Shown here piece after piece: positions 14,796 through 26,900 of a DNA stretch of 64,000 nucleotides. How positions within the stretch are numbered: position 1 is the stretch's first letter; each line of letters starts with the position of its first letter. A model generated the notes under the pieces. It saw nothing but the letters and a program-made list of their open reading frames with translations. It searched no databases and was not told the DNA's origin. Position numbers and translations under genes: made by a program. The DNA is from Lamellibrachia columna (Eukaryota; Annelida; Polychaeta; Sabellida; Siboglinidae), in assembly GCA_963662155.1 (NCBI GenBank), contig OY759264.1, positions 15,191,642-15,255,641 of the forward strand, in the 5' to 3' direction.

Positions 14796-17700
14796 ACCGA
14801 AATCCTACATAACCAAATAATAAACAATTAATAACCAAAACAACAATAATAACCAAAAACCAATATCAACAGTTTACAAACACTAAATAACACTAGCATT
14901 ACTATGATTGATTAATACTAACTAAACGCTAACTAACCAGCTCAGTGGATATGTCACAACTCTAATAAAGACATAATGAAAATAATGTAAAGTAACGTAA
15001 AAACATGTCCCAATTAACTTTGCATTGCACAGTTGCTTTACGATCAAACCAAATTAGTGCAGTAGTGGAGGAGTGGAAAATGGTTTAATATATTAACATA
15101 AAAAACCAGACAGTTGATATGTAATATGAGTATGATTAATGTTAATAATATAACATATCAAATTCATAAAAATGTGGTACTTTAATAATGTCAGTCTGTG
15201 TTTGCAGGCGTATTGTTTGAGTTTGTATGTGTATTCCTTCATGCGTGTGTGGCTGTGGGTTCATATTTTTTGTGATGTTATTTGGCAGATGCATATCTCC
15301 GAACAGTCTTGAACATGGGAGATATATTTGAAGACAGCAAGAAACAAGACGTAACTACACCAGGTGGTTTTGGTAGTTTCCACAAATCCGTCATCGCAAC
15401 AAAACCATGGCATGAAACTCCCGCTGTGAGTGCCAGAGTTGCAGTTCCAGTGTCGTCAGCTCCCAGTAATGTGGTCTTGGTGAGAGGCATCAGTCAGACG
15501 ACTACGAAGGAGTTGCTCACAATGTTCTTTCAGAGCACGAAACGGTCGGGTGGTGGTCCCTTGGAAAACGTTGACTACAGAACATTCAAAAGCGAAGCAA
15601 CACTGACATTCTACAACACTGAAGGTACATTGGGTATGATATGTTTATTGTTAGGAATACTCCTCATGTGTCCTATGTAAGCAGACATCATACGACATAA
15701 ATAACATCCTCAACTGTAAGCAACATTCGTTTTAACAAGACAAAGTATTGCTTGACACCATCAATACAAATGTAAAATAGCATTGCTCATGCCAAGATAT
15801 ATGGTATATAGTGGGGCATGGTAGCATAGGGAAGGCAAGCGGGTTCGAATCGTCTTGCTGCTGTTTCAAGGCTTTGGCAATTTCGTTAATCCCACATTGC
15901 TATAACTCACTCTGTTGTATAACTGGCTAAAAAACAGAGATGGATATCTGAGAAAAAATAATCTTCGCAGCTTGGCAGGGTGCTTCCCAGAAAAGTCGAA
16001 ATGGCATTGGATTCAACTGGTCTGCCAGTGGTTGAAGTGTAAAGTGCTTTCAACAGTCCCAAGTGCTGGATGCCACGCTACATAAGAGTGTACTTGAAGT
16101 GGTCAAATGTGGGTGGGAACAACAACGTGGTGATGGTGGAATACAAGAGGAACCAGATATACGTATATGAATTATGGGAATCGTTAATTGAGTGAATTGT
16201 TTGCTCCCTATTATGACATGTTTATTGTACGACTCCATGCTACATTTGTTGAATATGTGTTAGAGCACCTAGTAGCCTAAGCATAAGAGAACACGTGTAG
16301 TGGCAATACGTATCTTGTGTCGTAGACTATGCAATATGCACACTAAAACAACTACCTGATCTACAGATGCCCAACGTGTGCTGCAACTTGGATGTTTGTC
16401 TCTCGAGGGAGCTGATCTCACTTTGACTGAAGCGAAGGTTGATGACAAACAAAGGAGCGTGGAACACAGCACTACAGGTTTAATGTTTACTACCACTTGG
16501 ACAGATTTACACATAGTGGGCTGAGAATATTATAAAATCAACTGGCAGTGCTTCAGTGTGCACATTTGAATGAAATGTCAACAACGAATGAACATCAAAA
16601 CACATTAAAGTACTTTTAGCCTGTATGTAACATGTAATAAAATGAATCATTAATGTTGAACTGACAATATATAAATATAATATTGACATACACAGAGACG
16701 GGGAACGATGCAGGGTAAGTGAGAGAGCGGGACAATTAATGGAGAAGAGAAAGAGAGGACTTGAGACATATAAACTAGTTTATTAGTATGGCTGTTGTTC
16801 ACCTGTACGGTTACCTGACGTATTGTAATAAATGCAAGAGTGACATTTGTGCATCCTGGAGATTAGGAACATAATATATTATAAATGATTAGGAAAGAAG
16901 CATATTTTGCATTATGTGTATGCTGTATAAGCACCTATACATACTGCGTCATCCATAGCGCTGTCCCTTGTGACTTGTCCAATGTGTTGCAGTAACTCAT
17001 GCACCTGTTGCAATACAATAAGGTTGACAGTGCAAATACATCAACAAACTAAACTATTTTTTACTATGTTTATAGCAAAAACAAATATACATAATATCGG
17101 GCTTCATGTCCCCACACTGTTCTTACTATCACCTTTATTATTTCATCTTTTCAACTTGTGCTGATGTCGGTTGTGTTCTCTTCCAGATTGTGATTGTCAT
17201 TCTGTTGTTAACATACTCCACCTTTCACTGTCTGTTGTTGCCAAAATCCCAGCGCATGACAATTTATGTATTTTTGCCTTGAAATTGATGTGATTTATTG
17301 TGTCATAAACCTGCATGTGTATGTTATGTTTGTAGTTGCAGAGAATGCACTGAGTAGACCTGATCTGACATTGGAAGGGGTGGCATTTGAAGCGTCTCCA
17401 GCTCTAGATGAGTGGGACAGGAAGACCATCGAGGTCTGTGGACTGGAGCCATCAACAACCCATGATGGCATAGTGCTGTTCTTTGAAAGGAAGCGTTGTT
17501 CTGGTGGTGGCGAGGTTCACGAAGTGCAGCGTGACATGGACAAAACAGTTGCACGTGTAACATTTAAGAACTCTGGAGGTTAGCATTTCACATGCAATTA
17601 ATCATATACATAATAAATTAATCTACATACAAAGAAACCGGTGTGGAGGACACCACAGGAAAAGTGTATTTTATACATCCGCTATTAGCAAGTTTTGCAA

Positions 17701-20700
17701 ACCTGACTGTGAATGTAGACTTTTAATAAGGAACCATTATAAAAAATGTCAGGTCGTACTGTACACAAGTTAAGTTAAGAGAACAATTGTAGATCATTAA
17801 CATTCACACTGCCTACAGCACAACTAATTACATATATTTATAGCAAGAGTGGTGCTAAGGACGCAGATTCAAATTTACAATAGTTGGATCTTTTAGGTTA
17901 CTATTCCTTTGTAACTCTCAATGAAAAGGTTTTCATTTGAAGAAAATTGCATTGAATAAAATGTTAAATTGTCGCACACATGTGAGCAATAAATTAAATT
18001 ATTATGTTGCTTAAATAAATGTACATTGTAAACACATGCTACTGAACCTAAACGGGGATTATATGTGGGTATTAAAAATGTTCTGACCATAAAGATGAAT
18101 TTGCATTGCTGTTTTATAGTTGCTGAGAAGGTCATTTTGATGCCCAACCTCTGCCTAGATGATGCCAAATTGACAGTTCAGAAGGCAAAAAATCAAGGTC
18201 GCAAAGGTAAGTCAAATGAACACGGAAGTCCTAAGTTATATATTTTCTGATGTTCTGTTAGCATTAGAATAACCTTAGCTATGGTTAAGCATTTGGAATA
18301 ATGGATGACCTGAAGACATTTTAAGTAATTTACTTACTAAAATTGAAAAAACATATTTCACGATGATTCTACATTTTATATTCTATATTTTTTAGCGTTG
18401 TTACTTATTTCATGACATCATTTAATTATAATCATTAAAGACTTGTAGCATGCATATGACTGGTACTGTGTAACAATTACAATATATAGAACAAAGTTTT
18501 GATGCAATGTAAGTGCTTGTCTGAATTGAGATTGTTTATTTTAAATTGCAAATATTTTCCTGTCTATGGCAGAGCATTCCATATTTTAATAAATCTATAG
18601 ATGATCTATGAGTATTAACGTTTGATTTGTTTAAAGTGTATTTTTCTGGGAAGTTCAGATCGAAGGCTTCTTTTGATACTGGTTTATCTATTAGAGAGTG
18701 TTTAGGGGATCTAACATGTGTATTACGGTGAATGGCACAGAGGCCAACAGAAACAGACTCTGATAACGACGCAATGGAAGTAATGTAAACTAAAGGTGTA
18801 AAGCGCTTTGAGCAGTCCAAACGACTGGATACCGCGCTACTTAAGAACGTACCTTTACCTTTTTGTCAATTACCTATGTGTTGCACATGGCTGTATGTGT
18901 GTGTGTAGTCTTATAGTATGTGTTTGTGGGCGTATTCTTTCATCTAGCAAGATGTGATACTGCAAGTGTCCACAAAAAAGAAATCGCATCAAGACCACGA
19001 CATGAATCACCCGTTGTGAGTGCCAGAGCTCCCGCTCCATTGCCACCAACTCCCAGTAACGTGATCTTGGTGAGAGGTATCAGTCAGATGACTACGAAGG
19101 AGTTGCTCACAATGTTATTGCAGAGCAAGAAACGGTCGGGTGGTGGTCCTTTGGAAAACGTTGACTACAGAACATTTAATAACGAAGCAACACTCACATT
19201 CTGCAACATTGAAGGTACAGTGTGTGCTATATGTTTATTGTAAAGATTAGTCCTCATGTGTCCTATGTTAGCAGACATCATATGGCACAGATAACATCCT
19301 CAACTGTAAGCAGCATTTGTTTTAACAATACAAATGTGCCATACAAATGTGAAATAGCGTGGTAAAGGTGGAATACAAGAGGACACAGATATATGTATAT
19401 GAATTATGGGATTGTTTAATTGAGTGACTTGTTTACTCCCTATTATGACATGTTTATTGTACTACTCCATGCTACATTTGTTCAATATGTGTTAGAGCAC
19501 CTAGTAGCCTAAGCATAAGAGAACACGTGTAGCGGCAATACGTATCTTGTGTCGTAGACTATGTAATATGCACAATAAAACAACTACCTGATCTGCAGAT
19601 GCCCAACGTGTGCTGCAACTTGGATGTTTGTCTCTCGAGGGAGCTGATCTCACTTTGACTGAAGCGAAGGTTGATGACAAACAAAGGAGCGTGGAACACA
19701 GCACTACAGGTTTAATGTTTACTACCACTTGGACAGATTTACACATAGTGGGCTGAGAATATTATAAATTCAACTGGCAGTGCTTCAGTATGTTCACATT
19801 TGAATGAAATGTCAACAACGAATGAACATCAAAACATATTAAAGTACTTTTTAGCCTGTGTGTAAACCTATACCATGTCATAAAGTGAATCATTACTGTT
19901 GAACTGACAATATATAAATATAATATTGACAACCACAGAGACGGGGAACGATGCAGGGTACGTGAGAGAGCGGGACAATTAATGGAGAAGAGAAAGAGAG
20001 GACTTGAGACATATAAACTAGTTTATTAGTATGACTGTTGTTCACCTGTACGGTTACCTGACGTATTGTAATAAATGCAAGAGTGACATTTGTGCATCCT
20101 GGAGATTAGGAACATAATATATTATAAATGACTAGGAAAGAAGCATATTTCGCATTATGTGTATGCTGTATAAGCACCTATACATACTGCGTCATCCATA
20201 GCGCTGTTCCTTGTGACTTGTCCAATGTGTTGCAGTAACTCATGCACCTGTTGCAATACAATAAGGTTGACATTGCAAATACATCAACAAACTAAACTAT
20301 TTTTTACTATGTTGATAGCAAAAACTAATATACATAATATATATGTCCCCACACTGTTCTTAATATCACCTTTATTATTTCATCTTTTCAACTTGTGCTG
20401 ATGTAGGTTGTGTTCTCTTCCAGATTGTGATTGTCGTTCTGTTGTTAACCTACTCCACCTTTCACTGTCTGTTCTTTCCAAAATCCCAGCGCATGACAAT
20501 TTATGTATTTGTGCCATGAAATTGATGTGATTTATTGTGTCATAAACCTGCATGTGTATGTTATGTTTGTAGTTGCAGAGAATGTACTGAGTAGACCTGA
20601 TCTGACATTGGAAGGGGTGGCATTTGAAGCGTATCCAGCTCTAGATGAGTGGGACAGGAAGACCATCGACGTCTGTGGACTGGAGCCATCAACAACCCAT

Positions 20701-23700
20701 GATGGCATATTGCTGTTCTTTGAGAGCAAGCTTTGTTCTGGTGGTGGCGAGGTTCACGAAGTGCAGCGTGGCATGGACAAAACAGTTGCACGTGTAACAT
20801 TTAAGCACTGTGGAGGTTAGCATTTCACATGCAATTAATCATATACAATATAAATTAATCTACATACAAAGAAACCGGTGTGGAGGACACCACAGGAAAA
20901 GTGTATTTTATACATCCGCTATTAGCAAGTTTTGCAAACCTGACTGTGAATATAGACTTTTAATAAGGAACCATTATAAAAAATGTCAGGTTGTACTGTA
21001 CACAAGTTAAGTTAAGAGAACAATTGTAGATCATTAACATTCACACTGCCTACAACACAACTAATTACATATATTTATGGCACAGTGTTGCTATGGAAGC
21101 AGATTCAAATTTACAATAGTTGGATCTTTTAGGTTACTATTCCTTTGTAACTCTCAATGAAAAGGTTTTCATTTGAAGAAAATTGCATTGAATAAAATGT
21201 TAAATTGTCGCACACATGTGAGCAATAAATTAAATTATTATGTTGCTTAAAATAAATGTTCCTTGTAAACACATGCTACTGAACCTAAACGGGGATTATC
21301 TGTGGGTATTAAAAATGTTCTGACCATAAAGATGAATTTGCATTGCTGTTTTATAGTTGCTGAGAAGGTCATTTTGATGCCCAACCTCTGCCTAGATGAT
21401 GCCAAATTGACAGTTCAGAAGGCAAAAAATCAGGGTCGCAAAGGTAAATCAAATCAACACGGAGGTCCTAAGTTATATATTGGTGATGTTCTGTTAGCAT
21501 TAGAATAACCTTAGCTATGATTAAGTATTTGGAATAATGGATGGCCTGAAGACATTTTAAGTAATTTACTTACTAAAATGTAAAACAAAATATTTCACGA
21601 TGATTCTACATTTTATATTCTATATTTTTTAGTGTTGTTACTTATTTGATGACATCATTTAATTATAATCACTAAAGACTTGTAGCATGCATATGACTGG
21701 TACTGTGTAACAATTACAATATATAGAACAAAGTTTTGATGCAATGTAAGTGCTCGTCTAAATTGAGATTGTTTATTTTAAATTGCAAATATTTCCTGCC
21801 TATGGCAGAGCATTCCATATTTTAATAAATCTATAGGTGATCTATGAGTATTAACGTTTGATTTGTTTAATGTGTATTTTTCTGGGAAGTTCAGATCGAA
21901 GGCCTCTTTTGATACTGTTTTATCTAATAGAGTGTGTTTAGGGGATCTAACATGTGTATTACGGTGAATGGCACAGAGGCCAACAGAAACATACTCTGAT
22001 AACGACGCAATGGAAGTAATGTAAAGTAAAGGTGTAAAGCGCTTTGAGCAGTCCAAACGACTGGATACCGCGCTACTTAAGAACCTTTTTGTCAATTACC
22101 TATGTGTTGCACATGGCTGTATGTGTGTGTAGTCTTATTGTATGCGTTTGTGGGTGTATTCTTTCATCTAGCAAGATGTGATACTGCAAGTGTCCACAAA
22201 CAAGACATCGCATCAAGACCACGACATGAATCACCCGTTGTGAGTGCCAGAGCTCCCGCTCCATTGCCACCAACTCCCAGTAACGTGGTCTTGGTGAGAG
22301 GTATCAGCCAGACCACTGAGGCGACGAAATTTTTCTTTCAGAGCAACAAAAGGTCAGGTGGTGGTCCCGTTGACAGCATTGATTACAAACGATTCAAACA
22401 CGAAGCAACAATCACATTCTGCAACATTGAAGGTACAGTGTGCATTATGTAGTGTATGTTTCCTGTAATGAACCCTCCACATTTGTACTATATTTGCACA
22501 TTTCACATGACACAACCAACATCCTCGACTGTACGTAACACTCATTTTATCAAGACACCACATGGCTTGACACTATCAGTAGAAATGTAGAATGGCATTG
22601 TTCATGTTGAACAGGGACATCAGTATGACGTATCTGCCAGATGCCAGAAGTGGCCACATATACAAATAGATGAGGGTGAAAAACAATTGGGTTCCACCCT
22701 CTTAAGATGACCCAGACTTTGTATAAGAATACGAATCCTGGTTCTCATTGATTGAGTTGTTTGTACTTCAGCTTCAGCTATACCAGGCTTATAACCGACT
22801 GCTTACTTAGGATTAAAGCGAAACGAAAGTCATGGTTTTGGGGCTTATCATTGACAGCTTACTTAGGATTAAAGCGAAACAAAAGTCATGGTTTTGGGGC
22901 TTATCATTGACAGCTTACTTAGGATTAAAGCGAAACAAAAGTCATGGTTTTGGGGCTTATCATATATATAACTCAATTAAAACGATGTGTCTCTGTTTCC
23001 TATTTTGCATCAACTTGTATTATTGCTTGTTATTAATCACGTCTTGTGTCTCTTTTGATGTTTCACTGTTTGCAGCTATTAGAAATATCCTTGCCGTACA
23101 GAACCACAATGTACAGAATCAAGCCCTGCACGTGGCAGCATTCCATGGCAGCGTTGGGCTGCTTCCCCCATACCCTGACACTACAATGCCAGGTGGATGG
23201 GTTCCGGAGAATGTATCAGTCACTGGGTTGAATGCACGTTTGTTGAATTTCATTTCAACGTCACGCACTTGTCAGCTTACTTAGGATTAAAGCAAAACAA
23301 GAGTCATGGTTTTGGGGCTTATCATTGACAGCTTACTTAGGATTTGTGGCTAGGCACAAAGAGATAATAAAAATTAAACCACGTGCAAGTAAAATCAAGA
23401 ATATCACGCCACAGGAATATGTGTATACGAATATATTTTCATTTGACGAGTGAATTTTGCTAGACTTTGACACCGATGATCTAACAATATGACACGACCC
23501 ATGAAATTAAGATGATGTGTGTTCAACAAAGTTTATCTAGTAAACCACTGGCGTGATATTCGTAATTGTAGTTGCAAATGTTTTAGGTGCACAAGCCCAA
23601 AACCATGACTTATGTTTCCCTTTAACAATTATGAAATGCTTTTGTCCATCGCTATTATAAATTGTTTATTTTTACCCACAGATGCCCGGCGCGTGGTGCA

Positions 23701-23865
23701 ACGTGGACGGTTATCTCTCGAGAATGATGATCTCACTGTGACTGAAGTGAAGACCGAAGACAAACAAAGGAGCTGGAAACAAAAAACCACAGGTTTTCTC
23801 ATTATTATTACTTAGGCACGCACGCACGCACGCACGCAGGGATGGAGGTAGGGAGGGAGGGAGTG

Positions 23866-23907
<42 letters not shown>

Positions 23908-26900
23908 AGACAGAGACATACGTGCAGAGACACAGAGAGACATAATTTGCAAACGAGGGACACGCATTAATATTGTATGAGCATATGGATAACATTACCA
24001 AATATAAACAACGGGGTTATTCGTGAAAGAATATGAAGTCCAGTGCATAGTTTTAGAATTAGAATTAGAAGATGGAACACGATTATGCACTTGTGGAAGT
24101 AGCGGACAACGCCAGTAAGTCTTAGTAATGATACAGAGTGAGGGGGTGTTACATGGGTCTCAACCTCCCACCTGTTTTTGGGGTAAACCTCCCATCTCCC
24201 ACCTGTTTTTTGTTCGTTTTTGAGAGTCCTTCCTATTATTGAGGCCAACCTCCCACCAATTTTCAAGACCAACATCCCACTTCCTGTCACACGTAATGGA
24301 AGATGTCATTATGCATTCTATATGTTCGTTCAATGTGTGTTGCCCTAGTAGATATTTAAAACGCTATGTCAATCACAACTATCTAATCCTGTATATCATG
24401 TGTGCTATGTGCACTTACTAAATGATGCCTTAACTTCTAAACTCTGACTGAAATAACTCAATTAAAATGATGTGTCTCTGTTTCCTATTTTGCATCAACT
24501 TGTATTCTTGCTTGTTATTAATCACGTCTTGTGTCTCTTTTGATGTTTCACTGTTTGCAGCTATTAAAAATATCCTTGCCGTACAGAACCACAATGTACA
24601 GAATCAAGCCCTGCACGTGGCAGCATTCCATGGCAGCGTTGGGCTGCTTCCCCCATACCGTGACACTACAATGCCAGGTGGATGGGTTCCGGAGAATGTA
24701 TCAGTCACTGGGTTGAATGCACGTTTGTTGAATTTCATTTCAACGTCACGCACTTGTCAGCAACTGGTAGACGACAAAATGGCTGATGTTGCCGCTGATG
24801 TTGAATGGGACTCCTACAGTGACACATCAAGAAGTGTTGAGTTGACGTGCACAATTACCCACAACATGAAGAATGCACAGCACCGGGCGAAGACTTGGAG
24901 CCAGGATGCACCAAAAATGTTCATGGACGTGCTGAATAGAGAATTTGCATCTGAGGATATCAACATTCTGCAGCAAGGGTGGAGAACGTTTGTAGGACGC
25001 ACAGGCTACGTCACTGGTCTTGATCCCAGCAGGGTCCATGTTGATGTAGATGAAAAGGCAAATGTTGTGCATATCAGTGGTCACAGAAATGATGTCGAAA
25101 ATGTATTTACCCGTCTCAAACATGACCTCATACATGTCCAAGAAGAAATGACCAGGGCGGCTACATTTGTCACTGAGGCGCAATCAGGTTTGGCATTGCA
25201 CAATCTAAGAATGTTGAGTGCAAAAGAATTCAAATCAGGGCAGGAGAACAAGTTCCAAGACATGACAGTTGTTATTGATATGAAGCATCAAGAGGTCAGA
25301 TTCACTGGAATGCCACAGGTTGTTAAGTCCGCCAAGGTTACGATGTTTGACATCTTAAATGCTATGAGAGAGAAGTCCATAGTTATGTCCGGGTTACTGA
25401 TCAGCCTCATCAATGGCACAACGATGAAGAAATACTTCGTGGAGAAGTTCAAGTCCCAACACATATGTGCTGTGTTTGACAACAACATGGAAAGCGAGAC
25501 ACTCAAGGTATATGCCCTCAGTGACCAAGACCTCAAAGTTCCCGTCGAAACTATCAAGATTGGAGCTGGTGAATGCACATTTCCTGCTGACTTAGCCAAT
25601 ATGTCTGTGAGAGAGAAATGGAGGGAATTGGTGACTAAGCTCCAGTCCGAGCACAATGGATTACTCGCAGTCACGGAGAATGAGGATAGTATCACTGTGG
25701 CGGGAGCAATGATGCCATACGAAGAAGCACTTAAGGAAGTTGTAAGTTTTCTAGCAGACAACTCTAAGACAGAGACTGTTGTTGACCTGGAGTATGGCGT
25801 TGCAGACTACATGGACAACTACACGAAGGAAGAAGTCAGCAAAGTGATGAAAGCTAACCCAAGAGTCTCCGGTACAATGAAGACGGACGGACATCGTGGG
25901 TTTGCTGTGAAGGCATATGGCAATAGGCACCAGCAAGTCGTACAGCAACTACAGACAATGGCAAAGGATGTCAAAACCGGTCAGCTCGTGGTAGACAAGC
26001 CAGGCATGGTCCAACCAACCGGAAACGTTTCCCTTAAACAACTTGAAGGCAACCACAAGGTTGTGATTGTCGACGTTGGGAAATCATCTCAGCGAAGTGT
26101 AGAAGGAGGCAGATCTATGAATTGGAGTGGAGAGAGGGGCCTCGTTGGGTCGAGGGTGGATCTACCTGGCGGGGTCCCGGTGGAAGTCGTTCAGGGCAAT
26201 CTGACAACTTTCCAAGCAGATGCAATCGTCAGCGCTGCCAATGAACGACTGGATCTCTACGGAGGACTTGCAAAAGCAATCGCTGATGCAGGTATTGTCT
26301 ACATATACATTAAAGAAAACTTAGCGTATTTGATTTTCACCAACTGCTAACATAACTAGGTTGGATTCAAATTTAATAAAAAAAACATTGAGTGTTTATT
26401 TTGTGATATTTAAGAAAGTATATTTGAAACGTCCCATACGTATTTTATCGAGAGCGAAACAAAATTGTCTGCTTAAAAGGGCTTGTTTGCCTAAACCTTG
26501 ATGATAGTTTCGACAAATGCTTATCATAGCCAGAACTATGTAATATGAAGACAAGTATTAAATTAACCTAACTATATATGCTACGCGGCACCTCAAACAA
26601 AGACCAGTAGAAGACATTGTCTCTTCAGACAGAAGTCAGCCACACACAGAGTAAAATATATAATGTTTAATAGAATAATTGCCAATATACAATACGTGGA
26701 ATTAATATAATTAATGTCATTATAATAACGATTTTGCAGTCAAATTGATATGCAAACAGGCAGTGGTTTACCACTGAAATGTGTGCTGTTGATGCAGGAG
26801 GGCCTGACATTCAGCGGGAGTGTCGATATTATGTACAACGAAGTGGCGAGCTCACAGCCGGCCAAGTGTTTGTATCCACACCAGGTCAACTTACATGCAA

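Larger units (their letters stand above)
16190..22171 (+). repeat. 3.2-kb intragenic tandem duplication carrying four exons
   Basis: About 16190-18947 recurs at about 19385-22171 at offsets of 3,224-3,242 bp, including exons 5-8 against 9-12, introns, and shared decayed pieces. Exons 5/9 and 7/11 encode the same proteins. Introns are also highly similar, so the duplication is recent. Confidence 0.9.

Noticed and set aside
22809..23343. A second complete KH-macro exon upstream of exon 14
   Set aside because: Only the first about 200 coding nt are copied. The sequence then returns to the minisatellite with a stop and no donor.
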